Source: Panicum virgatum
Lineage: Eukaryota > Streptophyta > Magnoliopsida > Poales > Poaceae
Assembly: GCF_016808335.1 (NCBI RefSeq)
Contig: NC_053139.1
Span: forward strand, 33,439,954 to 33,503,953
DNA length: 64,000 nt
Direction: 5' to 3'
The position numbers and the translations under genes are program-made. Below the pieces are notes generated by a model. It was given only the letters and a program-made list of their open reading frames with translations, was not told where the DNA came from and searched no databases. Positions 35,352-46,389 of this stretch are shown here, piece by piece (the first letter of the stretch is position 1; each line of letters begins with the position of its first letter).

Positions 35352-35511
35352 TGATATTGAGTCCTGCTGACCCTGACCATCGGGTTTACTGTTCTGGATA
35401 GCATGGCAAATTGGCAAGTTACTTTCCAAGTAAGTGTAACTTGCATATCGGTGTAGAGGCGTAATCACTGACAAGAGCAGGGTGGTTATACGGTCTGAAC
35501 TTATCTATACG

Positions 35512-36466
35512 TCAAGATGGGAATGGGCCGGCTGGACCTGGGCTTATGGCCTCAGGGCCAATTTATGAGGCCACGGGCGACCCAATTTATCATTTATATA
35601 TGGTCTCGTTGACCCAATGGGTATAATAGATCGACCCATTCAGACATAATATATAGTATAAATGAAATTATATGTGCATACAACAAATCAATCAGTGTAA
35701 ATAAGAGTAAGGTAGAGTGCAAAATTATAAAAATTAATATGGTATCATCTAGTGCTAGCTGAAAACTCTACAAACAACAATATTTCCAAAGCCACGCTAA
35801 TGTCATGAATATCATGCGATGCTGAGTATTAGCTGCACAAAACCAGTAGGTGAATTCTTTGAAACTAGTGCACTAGCAAGCTAGTTAGGATCGAACAAAG
35901 GTGAAGTGAGATTAGATCATCAGAATGTTAGATCTGGTGCAGGCTTGTCAGTATACAAACTACCTTGATACCTACTATGGCCAGGCAAGCTGCGTGTCCA
36001 GGAGGAAGAAGAAGAATTGTTCTCCGCAGTTGCCCGATGGCCAGCTGCTCCTTTGCACTTGGGGTTAGCTAGGTAGGGCATGCAACGATCTGGTTCTGGT
36101 TCAATCACCATAGGATACCCACGGGAGAATAACAGAGATGGAGCGCGGCATGAAGATTCATGGCCGCCAGATGACAGTGAGACGCGCCGAGATGCTGCCG
36201 CCGTGGCTAGCTTGCTCGCCTCCATGTTTGTCTCTCTCCCATGCGCCAGATAGAACTAGAGATCAGGTGGGATGGTAGAATAGAACTAGGGATTAAGTTG
36301 GATGATAGAGTTGTTTTGGATCGACCCATCCGGCCCATTGGGTCGGTAGACTCCGACTTCTATGGACTCTTATCAGATTTGAGACCGGTCCATGTGGCCC
36401 ATTGGTCTTGCTTTTATAGGTCGAGTCAACTACCCGATGAGTTGACCCGGCACGTTCCCATCTTGT
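35512..36466. mobile_element. Non-autonomous hAT element, 955 bp
   Basis: The ends TCAAGATGGGAATGGGCCGG and, inverted, ACAAGATGGGAACGTGCCGG have an exact 8-bp duplication TCTATACG (35504-35511, 36467-36474). Subterminal GACCCAT/ATGGGTC words occur at both ends. Its CAAGATGG start is shared with the hAT at 5289-8271, suggesting mobilisation by the same transposase type. The interior has a 101-codon minus-strand frame (36225-35920, GTG/ATG-initiated at MEASKLATAAASRRVSLSSG) with no known domain. Confidence 0.92.
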
Positions 36467-36474
36467 TCTATACG

Positions 36475-37242
36475 GAAACGCTGGGCCTCCGCCGCCCAAC
36501 TGCCGGCCGGATAATGTGAATTTAGTAACCCACTGGCCGGTTAGTTTCATTCGCTTGAAAAATGCAAATAATTGACGAACTGCGCCAACGAACCTTCAGT
36601 TATTTTGTATTACAAATGCGAATTAATAATCGTGCACGTGAGTGCATGTGACACACCGCACAACTTTTTTAAAAACTTCAATGCATTGACGAAAACACCT
36701 TAATTCCAAAAAAAGAAGCTGCACTGGGATTCTGCATTTGGGGTAGTTGAGAGTCTGCTATGGGTACTAATCATGTTCTCAGAAATTGCAAGATGGAGCG
36801 CGCGGTTAGGTGTGCCGGCCGGGGGTGATCGTCGTCGTCGTGGTCCTCAATTTTATAAGTATCTTATTATGCTATCTTTATTGGTGGGGCGGAGCAATCA
36901 ATCACCAAGCGTAAGCAGCCGGATTCAAGATCTGAATCCTATTTATTTACAAAAAATGACCAGTGGGCAGACTCTCAATCATATTGGTCGCCGGATTGAT
37001 CGATGTGAGCTATCACCCGCTCGCCGACATAGGAGAATTAAGAATTCGCACACCGTGACGTGAATTTTGAGCCCCAACACGATTAGCAGCGGTTTTAGTT
37101 TGTTCTAGTGCATGGTAAATTCGTCAACGCTCATCATTCTCAATTTTACGATTTGATCAGTTTTGTAACAATTTTGGTTCTTGCTTATATTATAACTTAT
37201 GATCGATACTATTCAGTTTACGATTTCCACTCGATGAGGGGA
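36475..37242. other. Intergenic, no gene
   Basis: No coding evidence was found. It ends at the broken left edge of the Gypsy element, where no target duplication partner is found. Confidence 0.5.
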
Positions 37243-38244
37243 CTCCGCCTTGTTCGGCACCATCCTCGGCAGACTAAAGCGGCGGCCCAACCACTCGACG
37301 GGACGGGACACATTAATTCGCCAACTACCCCGCGGCATGGGGAGGGAGTTAGGGGAGTCAGACGGCGTCAGCTGGCGTCGACCACCATGCCGCACAGCGG
37401 ATGTGACCGGCGTCCCGTCAGCCCGCGCCCGTCACTGTGGCACTATTTTCGGCGCGGTGCAGGTCTACGGCGCCCTGTGCGGACTTGCCTGACACACCCT
37501 CGCCACTGTGCCGCCTACCCTTGTACTTTTTCCCCTGCAGGACCCTCGGCGGGCATGGGCGGCGACCCTCGGACACAGTACGGTCTTTGACCGGGGCAAG
37601 ACCGGAGTCTTCAACACCCTCGACGCCCCACCTCATCCGACGTAGGGCTCTGCGCACTTCTACAACTATCACCATGCCGTCGACTGGCGCCACAGGATAA
37701 GGACGCGCTCCGGGCTTGGGCGGAAGGATTTGCAAGGACGATAACCACGTCTGACGCCATGCTCCACAGCGCTCGGCGACAGGGACAACCAACTGTTCTC
37801 CCCCAGACCGCGGGGGGGGGGGGGAGAGAAGGGTAACCTCGTAGATATCCGACACATGTAATCTTCCCCTCCTTGGACTATAAAAGGAGGAGGAAGGCGC
37901 CTAGCACACCCAAGGACGCACGAAAAGAAGGACGCACGAAAAGAAGGACGACGACAAGAGCACACGCTCCCACTACACCCGATATTGGCACTCGCCTCAA
38001 TCACCCCTAGCACACCCAGGGACTTGGGAGCTTCTCTCCCTCTTTCGCTCAAGCTTGTATCTCCTACTACAAGCACCCGGTGCAAGTAATACAGTGCCTC
38101 CCTTTCTGCTGGACGTACGGCCTCCTTGGCCGAAACCAGTATAAACCCGGTGTCATTGTATTCCTCTTGTATCAACCATATGGAGACAGAGACGCGCAAC
38201 ACATTTACTAGTTGGTGCTGGACCGCGAGGTCCGGACACCGACA
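37243..38244 (+). repeat. 5' LTR, first ~290 bp missing
   Basis: Matches 52677-53664 from ACTCCGCC...TCGGCAGACT to the end GGTCCGGACACCGACA. The TGTCGGGTACC start and about 290 bp present in the 3' LTR have no counterpart upstream. TATA box TATAAAA at 37879-37885 is in the context GGACTATAAAAGGAGG. A run of 13 G starts at 37812 (10 G in the 3' copy). Confidence 0.92.
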
Positions 38245-38245
38245 G

Positions 38246-38263
38246 TTGGCGCGCCAGGTACGG
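38246..38263 (+). other. Primer binding site
   Basis: TTGGCGCGCCAGGTACGG begins two bases after the LTR end, the position and TGGCG start expected of a tRNA primer site. The tRNA species is not assigned here. Confidence 0.75.
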
Positions 38264-38305
38264 GGGCTGCGTGACAACTCTTTTCTGTTTCCATTTGATC
38301 TCCAG

Positions 38306-41300
38306 ATGGCGGGCAGATCAAACCCGTTTCTGATGGGTGTGGCAGATCCGTTCCCAGCTGGTTATGTGATCTGGTTCGGGAGTCTTGTGTTCCGGGCAAC
38401 CGGCAATGGTTACCACATGGAGCGCCTCCCGCCCAGGGTCAACCCCGAAACCCCAGCACCGCAGCCACGGCGCCGGAGGTATTCGGGACGATGCGCGTGG
38501 CAAGTGCGCATGGAGCGGCGCAGAGTGGCATGCCCTAGCTCCCCCATGTGGGTCGAGGCTAGCATACGACAAATCAATGTCACAGAGGGGGGCGCCGCCT
38601 CTTCGCCATCAACACCGACTACAACACTGACAGGGGAAGGCGCGTCTAGGCCACCACTCTACCCGCGGTCCTCTACCATGACATACGCGTCATCTGTTAG
38701 CACCAACATGAGCGCGTACGATGATTTTCCTGGGCATCATCTGCTCTCGATCCGCAATCTCATCGCGTCAACACATTGCAGCTCATACCTCGACTCTGCC
38801 GAAGAAGGGTCTATACCTGAGCAGGGTCACGTGAACCCGGAGTGGGATTACTCTGGGATTCGTGATCTTGAAGCATTTTTGTCATTTCAGGCTGTGACAG
38901 ACTATTGCCTCACCTGTTCCGACGACTCCAGCGAGGGGGACTATGATCCAACTCGAGAATGCTTCGTCGCCGTGATAGGAGAGCCCAACGACGACGACGA
39001 CATCGCGACAGATGTGGCTCGCGCCGCGACGGCCGCGGCAGGACCGACTGCAGCTCCTGGGCCATCCACCCCGGCAAACGTGGCGGAACAGCAGGCACAG
39101 CTGGCGCAACTCCGAGAGCTTGAAGCCAAGCTCGACGAGGAGCACCGGCAAACGCAGAAGCTGCGCCTCGCGCTCGAGCAAGGACGTGCCGCCACGGTAC
39201 GGGAGCTCGAGAGTCGGGACGTGTCGCTGTTGACGCTCCTTTGCGCCCCGATTTGTATACCGCAAGCGCACGGTTTGTGTAGCTTTTCCCTTAGAGTATT
39301 CCCCCAAGGTTTATCAATCCGTGGATCGGCAAAGAACTACCTAAGGTTTTCCATCTAATCTAATGGATCTATCCTAACATGAAGCATTGATTGCATATTA
39401 AGGGTAAACCTTTGACAGATATGAGTGATGTGTAAAGGTTGATCTCATCCATGAACATAGGCTTAATCATAGCAAAACCAAAGACATGACTAGGCCTATC
39501 GTCATCTAGTTGTAGTTCAAGCTAACGAGCAAATAAATCATGCATCTCAATCAAAAGCATCTTTAAACTCAAAATCTCCAATCCGATCCCTCGATACTCC
39601 GCCTACTCTGTGGAGACGGCCTGTCACGACGCCCCCCTTTTGAACAAAATACCCTGAAGCAAGTCGAACCCAATTTGGTAGTTCCGCCATGAACCTCTAG
39701 CCACCATGACTACAAGATCATGTTAAGCGATCTATATCAATAATAGATCTAAGATGAAGCAAACCCAATGAAAAGAACGAAATCGAAAGAGAGAACATGA
39801 TCGCTAATAGATTCGGAAGACATGATTATCATTACTCACATAATAGATTCGTTTGGATCGTCACCACCGAATACATACCATTGACGACTCCAATTAGCTC
39901 ATGAACTCCACCATGGCACAACCACGCAGGGAGGCCATGGCAGCTAGGGGTGGCATAAGCCATCTCCTAGACAACTTCGAAGACTTGCGGCGGCCGTCGT
40001 CTCCCTCCGGTCTTGGCCCTAGGTTTTCGTCGAGTTCTGGGTGGATGGATCCTTCGAGTTGAATAAGGTGCGAGCTATTTATAAGCCGAGGAAGCCACCG
40101 GTCGAAGGGGAGGCCGAACCGCCTCAGAAACGGGCTAGGCCGGCCGGCCCCATGGGCCTAGGCCTGCCGGCCTACCCTCTTTCGGGCACGCCTCGGTCTC
40201 ATATTTCGCGTGCAGACTCCTCGCATATTCTAGAGTTTATGTCCTTCATGATTGCACCCCTTTGGACGTCGTTATCTTGGAGATATCTTCGAGGAAAGAA
40301 TAGGATAGGGAATCATTCCTTAAATCTTCATTTGCTTTGCTTAATCCCGAAGTATCTTGATCTCATCTTTGTGGGCTTGGTCCTTTGGGCTCTCTTGGAG
40401 GATGGATGTGCATGAATGGGCTTCGAATCAACATGGGCTTTGGTTCTTCCTTTGGGCTTTGGCCTTCGTCTTTCTTCGTGTTAGCGCTCGATCACGGGCC
40501 TCGTCATTTCATGCTCCAAAATAGGCCAAAAACCTGCAAAAACGAAGTTCCTCCAAAATATATGTGCAAGTGTGAAAATGACCAATAATTAGGCCGGGGT
40601 TAGGACGGTTAGTGATTTTGGTATTAAATTCATGCCATTATTAAGGATAAACAAGGGATAAAAGGGGTACTTAAGGAGCGCCAACAGTCGCCCGGGAGCG
40701 GATCCTGGCGGAAGGCCGCGAAGGAAGCCCCCTGGCGTTACCCAGGGCTAGCCAAAAGATCACCGCTGCAGCACTCCTGATCCGCGCAATGCCTGTGCCA
40801 TCTATGCCCGAGGGTCGCAACTTGCGCAAGGAAGCACAAGCGCTCCTCGAGGACGCTGCGGTACAGCAGGCCGAGAGCTCCGCGTCTCAGATGCGCTCGG
40901 TGGCTTCGGCGAGAGCTGGCGGGACGCCACAGCAGGACCGTGAGGTCTCGGCGCGCACCCCACCGGAGAACAGCGCAAAGGCACCCTCGGTGCACGATCG
41001 TGTCAAGCTAATTCCTGTAAAGGATCGACTTCGGGACACGCGCGGCAATGCCCACGACAGCGACGCCCGCAACGTCCTGAACCAGAAGAAGGAGAATGGT
41101 GCCGCTCATGGCTACCACCCTCGACGTGGTGGATGCTACGATCGCAAGGAGGATAGGAGTCCATCACCAGAGCCTCCGGGCACCCGTCTGTTCAGCCGGG
41201 AAATCCGCACTGCTCCTTTCCCCCCACGCTTTCGGCATCCCACCACGCTCACCAAGTACTCGGGAAAGACAGATCCCGGGCTCTAGCTCAACGACTACCG

Positions 41301-42262
41301 CCTAGCGTGCCAGCTAGGCGGTGCAACTGACGATGCCGTCATCATCCGCAATCTTCCTCTGCACCTTGCAGACTCTGCACGCACCTGGCCTGAGCATCTT
41401 CCGGCCAACCAGATCCACGACTGGTCTGACCTGGTCAGGACCTTCGTGGGCAATTTCCAGGGAACGTACGTGCGCCCTGGGAACTCCTAGGATCTCCGAG
41501 GGTCCCGTCAACAACCCAATGAGCCTATGCGGGACTACATCCGGCGTTTCTCCAAGCAGTGCAACGAGCTCCCCAGCGTGAAGGACTCCGAAGTCATCAG
41601 TGCCTTTCATTTGCGCACCACGTGCAGGGACCTCATGCGCGAGCTAGGACGGAACCCTCCTTCTAGCAACAACGAGCTCTTCGACGTAGCAACCAACTTC
41701 GCCTCCAGCGAAGAGGCGGTTGGTGCTATCATCGATAGCGAAAGGGGCAAGCGCAAGATGGACGCGCCCGCGGAGGGCAGCAAAGCCAAGGAAACCGTGA
41801 AGAAGCCCAAGCGGGCTAAGAAGGGCAAGAAGAAGGGCCCGCCGAACCAGCGCGGTCAGGGGCAGGAAGAGGACTCCGACGAGGCCCTCGTCGTTGCCCC
41901 AGATAGCAAAAGTCCACGAGGCCCCTCTCGAGGCGGAGGCGGCCTATTCGACGATATGCTCAAGAGGTCGTGCCCTTATCATAAGGGTAGGGTTAACCAC
42001 ACCCTCGAAGAGTGTGACATGCTCCGCAAGTACTTCAACCACCTCGGCCGCAAGGACGAGGCCAAGAAGGAAAAGGACAAAGATGACAAGGGTGGCGACG
42101 GTTACCCCTCGGTGGAGAACATGTTCCTCATCTTCGGCGGGCCTACGGCGAACATGACTGCTCGGCAGCGCAAGCGAGAGCGCCGAGAGGTCTTCTCCAT
42201 CACCAGGGCTACGCCAGCCTACCTCGACTGGTTGGAGGACACGAGCTCCTTCGGTCGCAACG
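38306..42262 (+). pseudogene. gag of the Gypsy element, interrupted
   Basis: The N-terminal part runs from MAGRSNPFLMGV (38306) through a coiled-coil-like stretch rich in Glu/Leu (39075-39220). It is split at 39227 by a 1459-bp insertion with a 5-bp duplication. The C-terminal part (40687-42262) carries the retrotransposon gag domain (about 41230-41760) and a zinc knuckle at 41971-42015 with the C-X2-H-X5-H-X4-C spacing, then a Lys-rich basic tail. In-frame TAG stops lie at 41284 and 41488, both where the family has Trp. The two halves are in different frames even with the insertion set aside. In the family gag forms the particle that packages the RNA. This copy cannot make it. Confidence 0.88.
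39228..40686. mobile_element. LTR-like insertion (solo LTR or short non-autonomous element) in gag
   Basis: It starts TGTTGACGCTCCTTTGCG and ends AAGGAGCGCCAACA, flanked by an exact 5-bp duplication GTCGC (39223-39227, 40687-40691). TG...CA ends plus a 5-bp duplication fit LTR-type integration. The 14-bp terminal inverted repeat is longer than usual. No polyprotein is encoded; the 124-codon frame near 40041 shows no domain. TATTTATAAG at 40077 could be a TATA box. It is younger than the host element, since it splits gag. Confidence 0.88.
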
Positions 42263-45200
42263 ATGAAGATGAAGATGTCGGGTCCGAAGGGTGTCATCAC
42301 CATCGGCCCGTCGTTGGAGCACACCTACGAATGCGACGTCGAGTGCGTCGAGGACGCCGAGGCTCAAGCAGAGGACGAGGCCCTCGCTGCCACCCTCGAC
42401 AAGATGGCGAGCAAAGCCTTGGACTCCATGCACCGGCACGCAGGCAGTTTCGAGCCTGCCGAGGGTATCAAGACGGTGCCCCTCGACCCAAGCCGCCCCA
42501 ACGACAAGGCGTTGAAGGTCAGCGCCACCCTCGACAACAAATAGGAAGTGGTGCTCGTCAACTTTCTCCGCGCCAACGCAGACATCTTTGCGTGGAGCTC
42601 CTCGGACATGCCTGGCATACCGAGGGAGGTTGCCAAGCACTCCCTTGACATCCGACCTAACTCCAAGCCGGTGAAGCAGCGCCTGCGACTCATCGATGAG
42701 CTCAAGCGCCGGGCGATCGGCGAGGAGGTGCAGAAATTTCTGGCGGCCGGATTCATCAAGGAGGTATTCTATCCCGACTGGCTAGCTAATCCTGTATTAG
42801 TGAAGAAAAAGAATGGAAGTTGGAGGATGTGCGTAGACTACACTAGTTTAAATAAAGCATGTCCGAATGTTCCTTTTCCTTTGCCACGTATTGATCAAAT
42901 TGTTGATTCAACTGCGGGATGTGAACTTTTATCCTTTCTTAATGCTTATTCTGGTTACCACCAAATCAAGATGAAAGAGTCCGACCAGCTCGTGACCTCT
43001 TTTATCACACCTTTTGGCGTGTATTGCTATATCACGATGCCCTTTGGCCTCAGAAACGCCGGAGCTACATACCAGCGATGTATGCTCCATGTGTTCGGAG
43101 ACCATATCGGGTGGAACTTAGATGCATATGTCGACGACATCATTGTAAAATCCAGGAAGGTGGACGACCTGGTCGCCGATCTCAGGATCGCGTTCGATTG
43201 CCTAAGGGCCAAGGGGGTAAAGCTCAACCTCGAAAAATGCATTTTCGGGGTACCTCGGGGCATGCTCTTGGGTTACATCGTCTCCCAACGAGGCATCGAG
43301 CCCAACCCTGAAAAATTCGAGGCCGTCAGATGGATGGGACCGATCCGTGGCTTAAAGGGGGTACAGAGGGTCATGGGCTGCCTGGCAGCACAAAGCCGTT
43401 TCATCTCAGGCCTCGGTGAGAAGGGTTTGCCTCTGTATCGGCTCCTGAGGAAGACCGAGTGTTTGATGTGGACCCCCGAGGCTCAAGAAGCCCTCGACAG
43501 GCTAAAGACGTCGCTCACTCATGCCCCCATTCTCACACTACTGGTTGACGGCGAGCCCTTCTACCTTTACATAGCCGCGACGACCCAAGTGGTCAGCGCG
43601 GTGATCGTCGTGGAAAGATAAGAGGAGAGTCACGCTCTGCCTGTCCAACGGCCGGTGTACTACATCAGTGAAGTACTGTCCGAAACCAAGACGCGGTATC
43701 CACAGATCCAGAAACTGCTATATGCAATAGTCTTGGCTTGGTGCAAGCTCTGCCACTACTTTGAGGCCCATCCCATCACCGTGGTCTCGTCTTTCCCTCT
43801 GGGAGAGATAGTCCACAATAGGGAAGCCGAGGGTAGAATTGCCAAGTGGTCTGTGGAACTGATGGGTGAGACTCTCACTTACGCGCCCCGCAAAGCGATC
43901 AAGTCCCAAATCCTAGCTGATTTCGTTGCTGAGCGGACCGACACCCAGCTGTCCCCACCGCAGATCCAGGCAGAGTGTTGGACCATGTACTTTGATGGGT
44001 CGGTGATTAAAACCGGCGCCGGCGCCGACCTCCTTTTCATCTCACCCATCGGAGAGCACATGCGCTACGTGGTTCTCCTACCCTTCCCAGCGTCCAACAA
44101 CATGGCAGAATACGAGGCACTCATCAGTGGTCTCCGCGTCGCCATCGAACTCGGCATCAAGCACCTCGACGTGCGTGGTGACTCTCAACTTGTCATCGAA
44201 CAAGTGATGAAGGAGTCTAGCTGTCGCGACCCGAAGATGGAGGCATACTGCAACGCGGTGTGCCGCCTCAAAGATAGGTTCGACGGCCTAGAACTCAATC
44301 ATATCCCGCGCAAGTACAACGAGGATGTGGGCGAGCTAGCTAAGATCGCGTCAGGGCGGACCACCGTCCCCCCAAACATCTTCACTCGCGACATCACCAA
44401 ACCCTCTGTCGATTTCAAGGATCCAGAGGAACCGGGCCCGTCAACTGCTGAGCCCTCTGATGGGAACCCCTCGGCAGACGATACGAGCCCATGGAGATGA
44501 AAACCGAGACCTCCTCAGCGGACAAGGGTGAGGCCATGCAGATTGACGAGGCTCCGCTTTCGCAAGACTGGCGCGACCAGTACCTCGACTGGATCAACCG
44601 AGGGATGCTACCCTCGGATCGCGCTCAGGCGCGACGCGTCGCCAGGCGGGCCAAGTCTTTCGTTGAGATCGACAGGGAGATGTACAAGCATAGCCCCTCG
44701 GGAGTTCTGCAGCATTGCATTCCTTTTCCCGAGGGCAAGGAGTTGCTTCGGGACATCCACGCCGGAATTTGCGGTCATCAGGCGGCGCCACGCACCCTCG
44801 TGGGTAATGCGTTTAGGCAGGTTTTCTACTGACCCACGGCTATCACTGACGCCACAGAGATCGTTCAAACGTGCGAGGGCTACTAGTTCTACGCCCGTCA
44901 AATGCACCTCCCGGCTCATGCTCTGCAGACCATCCCCATCACATGGCCTTTCGCTGTGTGGGGATTGGACCTCGTCCGACCACTGCAGAGAGCGCCCGAG
45001 GGCTACACCTACTTGCTGGTGGCGATCGACAAGTTCTCCAAGTGGATCGAGACTCGACCCATCGCCAAGATCAAATCCGAGCAAGCCGTGCAGTTCTTTA
45101 CCGACATCGTCTACATATTCGGGGTTCCGAATTCAATCATCACAGATAACGGCACCCAGTTCAAGGGCAAGAAGTTCTTGGAATTCTGCGACGACTTCCA

Positions 45201-45804
45201 TATACGTGTGGATTGGTCGGCGGTGGTGCACCCACAAACAAACGGCCAAGTAGAACATGCCAATGGCATGATCTTACATGGCCTCAAACCAAGAATCTTC
45301 AACAAGCTGAACAAGTTTGGCCGGAGGTGGCTCACGGAGCTACCCTCGGTCATCTGGAGCCTGAGAACGACCCCGAGTCGAGCCACGGGTTTCAGCCCGT
45401 TCTTCCTGGTTTATGGTGCCGAGGCCATCCTCCCCACTGACTTGGAATACGGACCCCTGAGGCTCAAGGCCTACCAAGAACACCAGAACCAGCAAGCCCG
45501 AGAGGACTCGCTGGATCAGGTGGACGAGGCTCGAGACATGGTGCTCTTACACTCGGCACGCTACCAACAGTCCCTGCGACAATACCAGGCGCAGAGGGTT
45601 CGACGTCGAGACCTCAACAAGGGAGACCTCGTGTTGAGATTGCGGCAAGGTAGCCGGGGGCGCCGCAAGCTTACCCCGCCATGGGAAGGCCCGTACATCG
45701 TCGTGGAAGTTCTAAAGCCCGGCACCTACGAGCTAGCTAACGAAAAAGGCAAAATCTTCACTAACGCTTGGAATATCCAGCAGCTACGTCGCTTCTACCC
45801 TTAA
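42263..45804 (+). pseudogene. pol of the Gypsy element: RT, two RNase H domains, integrase; protease lost
   Basis: The family enzyme copies element RNA to DNA and integrates it. Here gag's end (near 42260) runs directly into the linker that normally follows protease, so the aspartic protease is deleted. RT spans about 42760-43270, with YVDD at 43127-43138; motif A reads FLNAYSGYHQI, with Asn (42941-42943) where the catalytic Asp is expected. A degenerate RNase H (43540-43890) is followed by the archaeal-type RNase H (about 43975-44350: MYFDGS, MAEYEAL, RGDSQLV), whose last acidic residue is replaced near NEDVGELAK. Integrase follows in another frame: the DD35E core is intact (Asp 44968, Asp 45145, Glu 45253), but the zinc region has TAC for a Cys and a TAG at 44884-44886. 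Other stops: 42542, 43619, 44498, 44830. Confidence 0.92.
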
Positions 45805-46389
45805 AATTCCAAGTTGTTTGTACATATTTTGTACTCGTATCTTAAATTTCCCGAGATAATAAAGAAGTACGCTCTACTTACAAATTTCTTGGGGGTTTTT
45901 CAATCCCTCGGGGGCTCGGATGTGCACACACACAACTTTGAGTGAGCCTCGGCTTTGCCCTTGGCAAAGCCAAACCTCCCTCGGGGGCTACAAGGGGGGA
46001 ACCCCCAAATGTCCCCAAAAGTGTCACGTTTTTTTTCCGAAAAATTTCTCGCCCCCAAGTCTCTCGAACACTTAGTAAAAATGGACGCAGGGCGTAAACA
46101 ACTCGGGCGAGGGATCAGCCGAGCCGTGGGACCGCCTACACCTCCAGGATACAGCGTCCCCACTCACCTCCCAGCGCCTAAGTAGTTTATGAACATGAAA
46201 ATCCTTGCGGAAGTTTATCAAAGTCACACGCGAGCACGCGAGAGCGCGAGAAAATAAGTAAGAAAAAATAACACGTGAATATACACGAAGGCCTCGAACG
46301 GCCATATTGTTAAGATTGTGTCTTTACATCAGGGGGCAAAATCTAGACAAAATTCTAACCAAACTGCTTTGGTCGATCGCCCAGGCAAT

